Shown one piece after another: positions 44,247-61,085 of a stretch of 64,000 nucleotides of DNA. Origin of the DNA: Podocnemis expansa (taxonomy: Eukaryota > Chordata > Testudines > Podocnemididae); NCBI GenBank assembly GCA_007922195.1, contig ML681998.1:14712783-14776782 (forward strand), read 5' to 3'. Within the stretch, counting starts at the first letter, position 1, and each line of letters begins with the position of its first letter. The position numbers and the translations under genes were made by a program. The notes under the pieces are model-generated. The model was given only the letters and a program-made list of their open reading frames with translations, was not told the origin of the DNA and did not search any database.

Positions 44247-44252
44247 TTTATT
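44247..44252 (-). terminator. RPL30: RPL30 polyadenylation signal
   Basis: AATAAA on the minus strand, about 20 bases after the stop codon. A very short 3' UTR is typical of ribosomal protein genes. Confidence 0.88.
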
Positions 44253-44271
44253 ATAGAAAGGATGACAGCTT

Positions 44272-49442
<5,171 letters not shown>

Positions 49443-49463
<21 letters not shown>

Positions 49464-49492
49464 GTTGCTGCCTCGTGTCGGTCCGGCGGGAG
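49443..49492 (-). CDS. RPL30: RPL30 exon 2, start codon exon
   Basis: Acceptor TCTTTCAG, donor GTGAGT. It has 29 bases of 5' UTR, then ATG at 49463-49461 in the context GCAACATGG, encoding MVAAKKT. Confidence 0.95.
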
Positions 49493-49565
49493 CTGAAAGA
49501 CAGGGAGGGGACGTTAGTGGCTCGGCTCGGCCCGGCCCGGCCCGGCCCCGCGGAGCCCCACTCAC

Positions 49566-49606
49566 CCGAGACGCGCCTCCAAGATGGCCGGGCGGCGAGA
49601 AAGGAA
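49566..49606 (-). promoter_or_regulatory. RPL30: RPL30 exon 1 (non-coding) with TOP start and YY1-like element
   Basis: The minus strand reads CTTCCTTTCTCG, the pyrimidine-rich 5' terminal tract that marks ribosomal protein mRNAs and places them under growth-dependent translation. GGCCATCTTGG follows within 20 bases; its complement CAAGATGGCC is the core YY1 site. The delta (YY1) factor was originally described on such downstream elements of mammalian rpL30 and rpL32. The donor is GTGAGT at 49565-49560. The exact start base is inferred. Confidence 0.8.
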
Positions 49607-50511
49607 GAAACTCCCCCAACGCAGCCCAAAGCCCCGCGCGGCCGGCGCGCGATTCTCGCGAGAAGTGAGAGCTTGTCCCGCCCCTTCCGGGGCGAAAGGC
49701 GCCGGCGCTGACGTCTGTAGGGCGGGTTGGGGGCGGGGCTACGGTTTGGGTTGTTGAACGTCTGCTGCAGTAGGGGGGGCAGTGGTTCTATCCGGGACTC
49801 CCCCACGTCTGTAGCGGAATGGGTACGTCTGAAGGGGCGGAGCCTGTCGAACGCTCGGGCGCTGCTGAGACCGCTGGCACGTGTGCGGCGCCCTCGAGCG
49901 GGAAGAGGCGATTTAAGGACATAGGGCGCGCCAGGGGCTGCTGCTCCCCGGCCCCTGACATTGGAGGGAGCAGCAGTCCTCACAGGTGCTGGGGTAGGGC
50001 GCCCGTCACAAAGCGAGCTCTACAGCTGTGTTAAAAAACCCACACCTATATAAACTGTAAACCAGGGAGGGCTGACTACAAGGTAGCAGAGACCACAAAA
50101 AATGCTAAAACCCCTGTGGGAAGCTGGGAGGCTCACTGCCCCAATGCAGTGATGGGCTCTGTTTCCCGTGCACCTTCCTTTTGTGGAGATGTGGGATCAA
50201 GGAAGAGATTGAGATTTCATGGGCCAAGAGAAAGTGCAGCAGGGATTTCCCTAACACCTCCCTGAACCCCCCCCCCGAATTTCCCAACGCCCCGCCCAGT
50301 TACAGCTAGTAAGAGTATAGTACCAAATTAGTGAGCACCCCAACACCCCCAATACCTCCCCTAAACCTCCCCCTACAACTCCCCCCCCACTAATTTCACG
50401 TCCTGGGGAGGATACTGATTGCAAGTCCCATGAGGACCCTGAGCTTGTAAGAGGCAGCTTTGGCTTTCACCAAGCATCTGTTGGCTAAAACAGTAACTAT
50501 TCTAGGTGACA

Positions 50512-50672
50512 GGTTGCAGTGGGGTGGTCGTGTTAGTCTGTATACAGCAAAAACAATGTGGGTCCTGTGGCACCTTAAAAATGCATATGACAAAGTGGGT
50601 GGCAGCCTACAAAAGCTTATGCCAGAAGAAATTTGTTAGCTTTTAAGGTGCTACAGGACTCTTGTTTTTATT
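50512..50672 (+). mobile_element. tRNA-like SINE
   Basis: The head GGTGGTCGTGTTAGTCTGTA is followed by TGGGTCCTGTGGCACCTTAA and the tail AAATTTGTTAGC, AAGGTGCTACAGGACTCTTG. It is the common turtle/crocodilian-type short repeat layout. Confidence 0.7.
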
Positions 50673-51019
50673 CTAGGTCAGTGGTTCCCAACCTTTTCGA
50701 GGTAGGGGGTGGGAGGCAGCATGGCAGGGGAGGTAGTGATACCAGCTCCACATTGCCTCCCACCACTTCCCGCTGCTCTGGCACAGAGTCAAGAGAAGCG
50801 CACGTGGGCATGGGTGAGGTGGGTGGATTAGTGCTGAACCAGGCCACCCGTTTTGGCTGGCTCACCCAGTCCCTGGCATGGTGTGGGAGCAGTGGAGTGG
50901 GCCCCCTAAAGCCTGGAGCCCTGGTGCAGCTGCCCTGGTCGCCCTACCCTAAGGATGGCCCTGAGAACCACATGCTCCCAAAGGGTGAGGCTGCTCACAG
51001 CAGGCAAATACAATTCATT

Positions 51020-51837
51020 GGCTGTGTTCACACAGCCTCCTTATTTCGAAACAACAGAGGTTGTTTCGAAATAAGGTTTCAGCTGTTCACACAACGCACA
51101 GTTGTTTCGAAACAAGTTAAACCCCATTTGGGGTCGAAACAAACTTGTTTCGAAACCCTTGTTTCAAAACAAGACGTGTGAACGTGTTGTTTCGGAACAA
51201 AGTGTTCCGAAACAACACTGGATCCTCAGCACCGTGGCCAGGGAACCCTCAGGACCTTGGCCAGGGTGCTGAGGGCTGTCCCTCAGCCCCAGAAAGGGGG
51301 CTGNNNNNNNNNNNNNNNNNNNNNNNNNNNNNNNNNNNNNNNNNNNNNNNNNNNNNNNNNNNNNNNNNNNNNNNNNNNNNNNNNNNNNNNNNNNNNNNNN
51401 NNNNNNNNNNNNNNNNNNNNNNNNNNNNNNNNNNNNNNNNNNNNNNNNNNNNNNNNNNNNNNNNNNNNNNNNNNNNNNNNNNNNNNNNNNNNNNNNNNNN
51501 NNNNNNNNNNNNNNNNNNNNNNNNNNNNNNNNNNNNNNNNNNNNNNNNNNNNNNNNNNNNNNNNNNNNNNNNNNNNNNNNNNNNNNNNNNNNNNNNNNNN
51601 NNNNNNNNNNNNNNNNNNNNNNNNNNNNNNNNNNNNNNNNNNNNNNNNNNNNNNNNNNNNNNNNNNNNNNNNNNNNNNNNNNNNNNNNNNNNNNNNNNNN
51701 NNNTTCCCACTTTTTCCCCTTATTTCGAATTAACATTTTTTAATTCGAAATAAGTTGTTCCGAAATAAGGGTTATTTCGATATACGGTTGTTTCGAAACA
51801 ACCGTATCGAAATAACCCGCTGTGTGAGAACACAGCC
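51020..51837. mobile_element. DNA transposon with TTTCGAAA-rich arms, containing the gap
   Basis: The ends GGCTGTGTTCACACAGC and GCTGTGTGAGAACACAGCC are inverted copies. ATT lies on both sides and may be a 3-bp duplication. The arms repeat GTTTCGAAACA and TTATTTCGAAAT words, which are themselves palindromic. The class is uncertain; Harbinger-like is possible. The middle is unknown. Confidence 0.7.
51304..51703. other. Assembly gap (400 N)
   Basis: A run of exactly 400 undetermined bases inside the nested element. Frames reported across it are meaningless. Confidence 1.
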
Positions 51838-51958
51838 ATTTAGACTTTGGAGCCCTTTCCATCATGAATCACTGGCTGGCAATGGCCAGGGCCAGATGTA
51901 TTCACGGACCCCTTGCAATAACTCTGTGGACTCCAGGTTGGGAGCCACTGGTCTAGGT

Positions 51959-52605
51959 GATTGTACTACTGCAAAGGATCTGGGGGTTTTAGTGGCCCAT
52001 AAAATAAATATGACTTGACAATGTGGTGCATCTGCAAAGAGGCTGATGTGATTCTAGGGTATATTAACAGGAGTGTTGTATGTAAGATGAGGTAATTAAC
52101 CCACACAGCACTAGTGAGATCATAAGTAGATTATGATGTCCAGTTCTAGGCACCACAATTTAGAAAAGATAAGGACAAATTGAAAAGTTTAGAGGAGAAC
52201 AGTAACAATTATAAAAGGTTAAAAAACCTCACCAATGATGAAGGCTAACTGGGCAAGTTTAGTCTCATGAAAAGGCTGAGGTGAGACCTGATAGTCTTCC
52301 AATAGGTTACAGGCATCTGTAAAGAGAGTGGTGGTCAGTTGTTCTCCAGAGTCCACTAAAGTTAGGACAAAAAGTAATGGGATTAATCTGCAGCAAGAGT
52401 AATTTAGGTTAAGTATTAGGAAAAATATTTTAAGGGTAGTTAAGCTCTGTAATAGGCTTCTAAAGGAGGTTGCAGAGGCCCCATCTTTAGAAGTTTTTAA
52501 AAACAAGTTGGACAAACACCAGTCTGAAAAGGTCCTGCCACAGTGGAGGGGGCTAGATTTGATGACATTCTGAGTTCCCTTTTCCAGTCCTATGTTTCTA
52601 TCACT
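51959..52605 (+). mobile_element. CR1 LINE 3' part, old and decayed
   Basis: The order of words follows the 23786-24446 CR1 copy: GATCTGGGGGTTTTAGTGG, CCAGTTCTAGGCACCACAA, CTTCTAAAGGAGGTTGCAGA, and a 3' end CCAGTCCTATGTTTCTATCA. No frame survives. The hAT element at 50679 inserted at its edge. Confidence 0.75.
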
Positions 52606-53030
52606 CTATGGGTCCAGTGGCAAATAGTTAGCAGATAGTCACTCTATCACTGCAGTTTATTCAGAATTAAGCAGTGGGGAATGAGCAGTGCCTTTTTTGG
52701 TGATGATATGCAGGGGTACACAGAGTACCAGAACCTTTTTTGCCAGCCCCACTGCCCAGCTGCGGGGGCTGGGTGGGGAGGGGAAAGGAGAGTAGTGACC
52801 CCCCCCCCCCAAAAAAAAGCCCTGGGAATGAACACTGGGGGAGGGAGATGTTCCGAGAGAAAAGACTGAATTTGATCCAAATCAAGGTAGAGCTGGGTCT
52901 TCTGCTTCCCTCTGTTAAAATGTTGATACTCTTGTATTAATTAGATTGGGAAGGCAAGTACTAGTCAGAGCTGCTACATTAACGTATCATTGGTAGGGGA
53001 GCCTTGTGAGAAGAGTCAGGCAGCTAGAAC
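52606..53030. other. Intergenic DNA, no gene recognised
   Basis: It contains a C run and an A run next to each other (52800-52818). I see nothing else that I can name. Confidence 0.5.
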
Positions 53031-53038
53031 CTTTAGAA

Positions 53039-53588
53039 CTGTGGTTCCCAACCTGTGGGCCGTGGACCCCTGGGGGGCCGCAGCTTGGCTCCAGGGGGTC
53101 CGTGGACAGGCAGGGAGCTGGGGCCGGATGCTGCTGGGCTCAGTGGAGACCCTGGCTTGTGGCCAGCGGGGAGCTTCCCCCAGGTAGAGAGTTTTTAAAA
53201 CTCCTGCCTCCTGAGCATGCTTAGATCATGCTCAGGAGAGTAGCCTGGGAGGAGGTCAGGAGCAGCTCTGGCCAGGTAAGGGGAGCGTGGGAAGAGGCCC
53301 TGGAAAGGGGTATGGGGTAACCAGGGAGGGCATTGGAGGACGGTGGGGGAGGGATATTCAGGGGAAGGGCAGGGACAGGGACAGGGAAGCTCCCCCAGAG
53401 CAGCAGGGGCCGCATTCTGCCAGCAGGGGCAGGATCCCCCTGGTGGAGGCTCCCCTGGAGCGGTGGGGGGTGCATTCTGCTGGCAGGGGCCACATTGTGG
53501 CCCACTGAAATAAAAATGCAGCTGGGGGGTGGGCCACAGACTCTTTTTTTATGAGGGTCTCCAGCCTGGAAAAGATTGGGAACCACTG
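53039..53588. mobile_element. hAT-type element, GGTTCCCAACC family (clear copy)
   Basis: Ends are CTGTGGTTCCCAACC and GATTGGGAACCACTG. The perfect 8-bp duplication CTTTAGAA flanks it (53031-53038 and 53589-53596). It is 550 bp, collinear with the RPL30 intron 4 copy, and has no coding capacity. Confidence 0.92.
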
Positions 53589-53596
53589 CTTTAGAA

Positions 53597-54408
53597 TATC
53601 TAGCAGATATGTCTTTGCTCAAAATCATCATGGAGGATTGTTTCATCAGTATGATTATGCAGAGGGAGTGAAATGATCCCTGTATATAATGTGAATGTTT
53701 GGGTGATCATCCAGATGAAAGGTATTATCTAAATGCACCTTCATTACACTTTCATTACATATACATATGCAGTTGTTTCCTCGCCCATCTTGACACTTCT
53801 GTATCTGATAGATTCTTTTCATCATTTCAGTCAGTGGCTCTCGGTCAGCAACTAGGTCCAGTAAAGAGAGAAGTTGTTTGAAAGTATATTCCCTTTACCA
53901 AAAGGTTTTCCTGACCCTTAAGGTCAGCCACATTGCCAGGTGAATGTAAGTTTGAATTGTATCTGAAATACCATGCTGCTAGCCAAGTTCTTTAGTAACT
54001 AAACTAAAGTTTTAGTATAAAGGAAATAAAGCAATGTTAAATTAACTAAACAATCAGATACATACAAATAACTTTAAAGTCTAGATATATATAAAAATCA
54101 GATTCTAAGCAGAACTGTGGCAGTTGCAGGTTTGTACATGGTGTATATCTGGTATTTGGATGGGTCTGAGTTTTTTCTTTCACAGCTTCAGTTGCAGATG
54201 AGTTGATCCAGAGCTAAGAACCAGGAACAAAGACAAGATGGGGATGGCACAGCCTCCTTTTATGTTCCTTTTCTGTGTGGCTTGCCCCAGTTGCAGCCAC
54301 ACAGCACAGGGCATGGAAAAGCCGCTGGGTCACTGCCTCAATGTGTTCTTACATATCCTGGTGACTTTTAAGGTATAGCCCCTGGGTTCGTTCACTGGAT
54401 TCATAATA
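53597..54408. other. Intergenic DNA, no gene recognised
   Basis: AT-rich sequence without exon, repeat or RNA signature that I can identify. Confidence 0.5.
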
Positions 54409-54579
54409 CCTTAGAGCAGTGGTTCCCACCTTTTTCTCTGCTGTGGCACACCCTGAGGCCTTCAGTTGTGCTGCAGCACATTGCTATGATAAATTCATGG
54501 ATATTTAAATTAACTTATGAATATTCATGAGCTGTTGCACCAGTGTTCCCTATAGTCCCATTGACTATGGCTTCTTTTC

Positions 54580-54832
54580 CCCTTACAACAGGTGATTTGA
54601 CTTCACCCTTCTCTACGTGCTGTTCCCCAGTGTTTGAATCTTAACAGCTCCTCTGATTTGATGTTACTGTATGATCTGATCCCATGTCTTACACTCCCTT
54701 GCATTTATTTTCATCCTATTCTGTAAGTTCCCCCATCTTGAAAGCATCTGACAAAGTGGTATTTTCTCCTATGAAAGCTCATGCGATCAATAAATCTTAT
54801 TCTTTAAGTGCCACAAGACTCCTGCTTCTTTT
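54580..54832 (+). mobile_element. Penelope-like element 3' tail fragment
   Basis: CTTACAACAGGTGATTTGAC, TGTTCCCCAGTGTTTGAATC, TTCTGTAAGTTCCCCCATCT, AAAGCTCATGCGATCAATAA and CACAAGACTCCTGC are collinear with 25932-26180 and with the 33555-33830 tail. Confidence 0.75.
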
Positions 54833-55014
54833 GTACAAAATAGGCCTATATTTTCAAATGTTAATTAAAAATTAAAATAGGCCTATGTTTTAAAATGTGT
54901 TTGTTGTAAATAGAATTAATTAATTGGGTTTAATTAATTGAATTTGTGTGCATTTTTATTTGAAGTTTAATTTTTAGAAATCTTTTTAATTAAAATCATT
55001 TTAAGTTTTTTTTA

Positions 55015-55296
55015 AAAAATGGAGAGAATGGAAGAAAGAAGGAGGATGAGAAAAAGAAAAAAAGAAGGAAGGGAAGAGAGAAGAAAGAGAAAAGAGGAAG
55101 GAAGGAAGAGAAAGAAAAAAGGAAAAAAGAGAAAAGGAAGGAAGAGAAAAAGGAAAAAGAAGAAAGGGAGGTGAGAAGAGAAAGTGTGAAGGAAGAGAAA
55201 GCGAAGGAAAAGAGAAAGAAGAAAGGAAACAAGAAAAGAAAGAGAAAGAAAGGAAAGAAGAGAAATAAAGAGAAGGAAGAAAGGGAAAAGAAAGCA
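55015..55296 (+). repeat. Polypurine (GA-rich) tract, about 280 bp
   Basis: Almost only A and G on this strand (GAAGGAAGAG-type words). The complementary strand therefore gives long Ser/Phe/Leu-rich frames that are not genes. Confidence 0.92.
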
Positions 55297-57037
55297 GATG
55301 CCAGGCTTCACCTCTTCCCCAGCTGCATGCCTGCCAGTGCCGAGGAAGCCCTGCAGGCACTGCTGTGTTCGGTTCGCCGGCCAGCGAGGACACACTGTCA
55401 CCTCCCAAAGCCCCATGGCAAGCGCTGTCTCCGGGCCCGAGCCTCTTGTGGCAGTGGGGCTTTCTTCCTTTCTTTTGCAGTCAGGCGCTGCCATGAGAGG
55501 CTTGGGCTCAGAAACAGTGCTCACCATGGGGCTTTGGGAGGTGATGGTGCCTCCTCACTTGCCAGCCACTTGGACCTCAGCCGCCAAGCCTTTGCCCCAT
55601 GTGCTGCTGGAGAACATGGTGCTTTGCGCGCGTGCCTTAAGGGGAACAGTGCACTACCCAGGGCTCCAGCTCAGGGAACCTTCCCACCTCCGCTGGGTTG
55701 GGGCTGCATGGGGCCACTATCCGTGGCTCTGGGGAACCCACCAGCCAGGGCTGCATGGCACCACTGCCCAAGGCTCAGACTACGGTGGCTGTGGCTCCAG
55801 CTGGGGGGATTCTCACGGCAAACCACAGGAATTGCCACGGCACACCAGTTCCAGTTGGGAATCACTGCCTTAGAGTTCCCTTAGGGGCCATTAAGCAGAC
55901 TCAGTGATCCTTTTTGAAGTGTCACTCAGAAACACAGCACAATTTGACATACAAATATGCCATACATATTTAGAACTTGAAAAACTGACACATAAACATG
56001 TTTATCAATCTTAGTGAATTATAATATTTCCAGTGGTGGTGGGGGTGACATAGCTCATACAAATTATAGTAATTTTGCAATATTGATATCAATAATGTTA
56101 TAAATGATCACTCCTAATTCAGACAGTATCACACCACCACATTGGCTTTTACCTGGAAGTCGCTTGGAAGACTGTGGAAAACAAGTTGCACTGAGCTGAG
56201 GGAGGAACTCACAAATGGGACCTGTAAAACCTGGTCTGGAACCACTGCTGGGATTTAGCACCAAAATCCCCATGCCACTCTACCATGACTTGTTCATCCT
56301 TTACAGTACAGATACTACAATGTGGGCAGTCTGGTGCACAACTTCCTTTGCCACCTCCAAGGGCTCTGATACAATCAGCAGCTCTTTGATCTCAACCCAA
56401 GTGGTTGTCCATGAGACCTCTCTGAGCCGCCAGTCTTCTATCAAGAACTCCTCTGGACTTGAAGGCTTGTCTTGTTTCTGGCAACCACTGAGGAGGTGGA
56501 TCTCACACAGCCCTTGTTACACAATCCCCAGTTCTGTGTGCAGGTGACAGGGACTGCCTTAGTATGATGGGGGTTTATCTTGGCTAAAGCATCAGGATTG
56601 GAGACTTTCTGGGCAATGACCGGGGGCCTGGCTGGATCCCCAGATTTTGGGTCCACACATGGGATTCAATACTCTTTCAATCCCCAACATGTGTTCCAGG
56701 AGGTGATGGCAGCCTTGCCATCTGCTGCTTGGGTTTCCCTCAAGTGGGTCCTATGGGAGGGTTCACCCTGCTGGCTACTTATTGCTAGGCTTCTGGAGCT
56801 TTTCATCAGCCCCAGTCTCTCAACTCCACCCCTGTCACTCCTTCTGCATGCGCCAAGCCAGCTGTGAGAGTTGCAACCAATTCGTTTCTAATTTATGCTA
56901 AAGAACCACCTGTAGATGCTTATGCTTCACTCTCTCTGCTTGCTAACCCTTGTGTCCTGCCCAGGTACTAAGTGGAGGGTGAGGAACTCTGGTCAACCAG
57001 CTTGTAATCCATCTTGATCTCGTGGCCTGCTGGGGAC

Positions 57038-57199
57038 CAGAGGCGTCACTGGCGCTGGGCACCCGGGGCACATGCCCCGAATCCCAGCGCCGGTGCCCTG
57101 GATCTCCAGCCCAATCAGCTGGCTAGGGGGTGGGGCCTGTGGGCAGGGGGGGGCCTGGGGCTGTGCCCCGGATCCCTTCCCAGGCCAGCGACACCCCTG
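57038..57199. mobile_element. hAT-type MITE, CAGAGGCGTCACTGG family
   Basis: The ends CAGAGGCGTCACTGGC and GCCAGCGACACCCCTG are inverted copies with few mismatches. The perfect 8-bp duplication CTGGGGAC flanks it (57030-57037 and 57200-57207). It is 162 bp and GC-rich. Confidence 0.92.
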
Positions 57200-57207
57200 C
57201 TGGGGAC

Positions 57208-60200
57208 ATCAGCTGGCCCCTCCATGGAGTTGTGAGCACAGGTTTGTACTTAGCATGATTTACCCTTCATCCTGATACTTTCTCTTTCTGTGGTGTGAGG
57301 GAGACCCTTATGCACATTTACCTGAACTGCTGCAGCCCCTATTCCAGCTCCTCTAGACTCTTGCTGGGGTTCTTGCTGCACTTTTCTCCACACTTGTTCC
57401 TTTATGTATATCCCAGCTATGGCCCCCAAAGTCATAGGACTTCCTCATCAACCTTCTCTTAGCACTGGCCAAGCTGAACATCTTTAGTACTAGGTAAGGA
57501 AGTTGGCTGATGGGGTGCTCAATGACTGGGGCCTATTTCTGTTCCTCTATGTGTTTGTGCATCTGGGCAGAGTTCCTCCTTCAAGTAGCAGTGGGTGCTG
57601 TCTAGGGTTCTCTGCTTGGTGTCCCTTTCTTGCTCCCTGTTTGATTCTTTGATCTCCAAACCTGTACCTGTTTTTTTCATTTGTCCCCTCCCCCCCATTC
57701 TGTTAAGTCCTGGGCCCACTGACTCCTCCCGTTAGACTAGAGGAGGGTCTTTAGCAGTGGGTGGGCTTGTGGCTGCCCACTTCCTGGAACTGAAATAGGA
57801 TGACATATTCAGACCATGAATCCAGGTGCACAGAGTAAATGGGGCTGTGTGTGCATTGGTTCCTTTGTTGGAGTGGCAGAACCAATATAAAGAAAAGCTA
57901 CAATGTTTTACAACTAATACAGGATCCAGAGAACAAGAATGAAGTAGAGGAGGCATTGTGATTCAGAGGGGTGTCTAAAAATATCTCCTAGTTCTACCTT
58001 CAGGATTCTCCTGGCTCAGGGCTGTGCCTAAATGCCTCAAATTATAAGTAGCCCTAAATGGTAGGATTATGGGTTCTGTAATGGGATATGTGTTTTTAAA
58101 AATATGGTTCATGATCTTTATTTTATTAGTGTGACCAGCCTAGCTTTTAGAATATCATATAAAAGCTGTTGGAATTATTTTGATAAAAAGAAAAATATGA
58201 AAAAGAATAAGGTTAATATCTTTGCATTTTTCCCCCACCAGAATTAATATGCAATTACATAAGCACTTCACATGGACACCTGTGTTCATTACTTTCTCCT
58301 TTGCACTTGATATGAGTATTAAAAGTGACAGGCTACATTCTTTGATAATAATCACATTTAAAGCAAATGCAAACATGTTCATCCAATTTTCATCGGGTCA
58401 TGCACTATGCTATCCCTTTATTGTCAAGCAAACAAATATATCTGATTATTCCAGAACATTATAATCTGAAGCCCTACTAATGTAAGTATTTGCTGAATTA
58501 GCATTCACATTTCTTATCTGTCATCCATCCAAAGATGACAAAGTGTGTGGGGTTTTTTGTTTTTTTTTTTGAGGGGCTGGGTTGGAAAGGAGACTACACC
58601 GCCAGAATACAGGGAAAATCATGATGCTAAATACCTATTTGTGGATATTTGGACGTATGCACATTACATGCAGCTAGGCTTAAACTGGCTGTGAAAGTAG
58701 CATATTGCACATGTACTGTTTTCAAGTATTCATAACTTAAGTTTTTGATCAGTTATTTTAAGGTTGAAAGAGGAGGCTTTTTTTATTAGTACTAATAATG
58801 ACAAGTTAACAGTGTTGTTCGAAGTTCTCCAGCCAAAAAAATACATTTGTGTTTTCCTAGTGCCAAATTCTATCAGGAAATGTGTATAGCTACAGGTTTC
58901 TAATAATTGTAATTAATCTGGTAAAAAGTACTGTACTTCAGAGTCTTACCTTCCTTGCCAATGAAGAACCATGTTCTGCTGACTATGGTTATCAGTTTTG
59001 CTTCCCCAGGCAACCTAAAATGTTGGATTTTATGGCACCAACTCCTGAGCTGATGTAAATCAGCACCACTCAATTTCAGTGGAGCTTAAACCAGATTTAC
59101 TGCCGTTCAGGATCTGACCTGCAATGTCTTTCAATTAGATGCCCCTAATACTTTGTTGCTCAGCCTATGCAATCCTGTTCTTTCTATACAGAATAACTTA
59201 AGGATCTAGGAAGAGGAATTGTGCCTTGAGGAAAAGACCTTTTTGCTTCCATAGACTTTGTGGTTTAGTGAGTACTGGGATAGTACTTAGGTAAGAGATT
59301 AAAATATAGGAAGTCTAAAGTTGCAGGAGGCTCACTAGCTAAATATTTTAAAATTAAAATTTGCTGCTGAGGTCCAGGAAGAATGAAACAAGTTGGGTCC
59401 TGTAGGTCTCTCCTAAAAAGCTTAAAAAGTTGCTGGCACCTTATGTAAAACCTAAGTAGTTCTTTATGGACTAGCCCTTCTACTTATATATATATATAGA
59501 GAGAGAGATTACTTTTGTATTGGGGCAATAGGTACAAATAAACTGTCAATCTCTCCTTAAGAGTTTTTCTGTTCATGCTGCTTATTGCCCATTTGAAGTC
59601 ATAAAACATTTTCTTTTCTTTCTTCCTTTCTTTTTTTTCTGTGAAATCATTAGAGTCACAACCAGAGGACTGTGACATTAAGTAAGGAAGCATTAGTTGG
59701 AGCCAGTAAACTCTTTGACCCCAGTCCTGCTAGCTGTCCCACAAAAATCTGCTCCGTTTACAGATGCTGGCAGGATTGGAGTCTAAGGAAGCAAAGATCT
59801 GTTTCCATGTAAATACCTTCAGAAATAATGACTATGAAAACTTCAGACCATATAAATTTCATTTTCAGATGGCATTTTACTAAATGGCATAATTTGTGTT
59901 TTCATAAGGCAGTACGTGTTCATTAACAATTATTCCTGGAAAAACAAATACACATATTTGATCTGAAATCAATTTAGCTCCAAACAACACACCTTTCTCT
60001 TCAGTTGTCCTTTCTTTCCTCCCCTTCTCTTTGTACCCCTTATCTTTTTATTTTTAAATTTATTTATTTTTTTGTCTTTTTGGTTAGGTGAATTGGACCT
60101 CCCTTTCTGGATCCACAACCTAACCTGCATCTTCATGTGCTCATGCTTCCTTTTTGACACCTCCCGGCTCCATCCACAATCTACTCCTTTCTCCTCTTTC

Positions 60201-60500
60201 ATTGTTTTCATTTCCTGACTTACCCTTCAGGATATAATGGCTCATTCCCCTTTCTGTCTCTGTAAAACAATTATGTTTGCACAAGTTTCCACGCTTTTAC
60301 TTAGTTCCTTCATAGCTACAAAAGAGGGTGCTACAAACGTTAATATTGCTTTAGTTAGGTAAAGGATTAGTGACATTACATATTTGAAAATCAACAGGTT
60401 TAGGAAACTATCATAAAGGGATTTACTGTAAGTATTTGTATCATTTTAAAAAATGATATAAAATGAATATAAGCTACAGACAGGGTTAAAGTAAGCCAGA
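57208..60500. other. Intergenic DNA, no gene recognised
   Basis: AT-rich. Short simple repeats occur at 59485-59510 (TA then GA) and 60040-60080 (T-rich). No exon or RNA gene is recognised. Confidence 0.5.
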
Positions 60501-60504
60501 AGGT

Positions 60505-61085
60505 CTCAGAACGGTGATCCGGGGCCCTCCATTTTTAGGGGTCAGCTTTCCAGGGCCCCCTAAAAATGGATGAATGCACCGGAATGCAGCATTCCAGTGC
60601 ATTCCCCCAGAGCTGGCTCAAGGGGCTGCGGCAGGAGCAAGCCTGGCCATCCCTTCCCCTCTTTCCCGGTGCCTGCAGCGGCCCCTCCCCCAACCTACAA
60701 GGCCTGGGTGGTGTGCACGGCCCAGAACCAGTCTTGTACCCGGGGCCCATCTTGCCAGCCAGCCAGCGCCACAGCTCCAGCCTCCCTCCTGCACCCCAGT
60801 CCAGCCTGCCTCCTCAGCCTCCTCAGCAGTGGCCATGAATGCCCATGCACCCCTTCCCTGCCCCACCAGGTAAAGGGAAGAAGGGGTCAAAGGATGATGG
60901 GCTGGGGAGGACATGGGGAAAGAGCAGTCTGATGGGGGGTAGGCATGTGGGGGGGCAGTTGCTGGGGTGGAGGCAAGTGTTTGGGGGCAGTAGCTGGCGT
61001 GGTGGGGCAGGCATTTGGGGGAGCAGTAGCTGGGGGGGGTGAAGGGGGCCTGGAAATTTAGGGGAGTTCTGGGGCCCACAAAATT
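60505..61085. other. GC-rich repeat-like island
   Basis: A hairpin of CCATTTTTAGGGG and CCCCCTAAAAATGG (about 60529-60570) is followed by G- and C-rich sequence ending near GGGGCCCACAAAATTATAC. GGGGGGCAGTTGCTGGGG-type units recur at 60940-61040. It looks like a decayed transposon; no ends are proven. Confidence 0.4.

Larger units (their letters stand above)
50679..51950. mobile_element. hAT-type element, GGTTCCCAACC family, carrying a second nested element
   Basis: Ends are CAGTGGTTCCCAACC and GGTTGGGAGCCACTG. The flanking 8-mers TTCTAGGT (50671-50678) and GTCTAGGT (51951-51958) differ at one base. It shares GGTGAGGCTGCTCACAGC and GGCAAATACAATTCATT with the 24772 copy. Another element (51020-51837), which contains the assembly gap, is inserted in it. 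Confidence 0.85.
54417..55867. mobile_element. hAT-type element with embedded Penelope-like tail and polypurine tract
   Basis: Ends are CAGTGGTTCCCACC and TTGGGAATCACTG. The perfect 8-bp duplication CCTTAGAG flanks it (54409-54416 and 55868-55875). It is 1451 bp. Inside lie a Penelope-like 3' tail (54580-54832) and a 280-base purine tract. The 3' part (CTGTGGCTCCAGCTGGGG, ACGGCACACCAGTTCC) is the transposon arm. Confidence 0.9.

Noticed and set aside
51145..51753. Frames of 150-200 codons around the gap
   Set aside because: Almost all of their length is undetermined bases.
55001..55527. Long Ser/Phe/Leu-rich frames on the minus strand
   Set aside because: They are the translation of a polypurine tract in three frames and have no protein character.
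60566..61079. Overlapping 90-153 codon frames on both strands
   Set aside because: The sequence is a GC-rich repeat-like island with proline/serine-rich translations on each strand. It shows no splice or family evidence.
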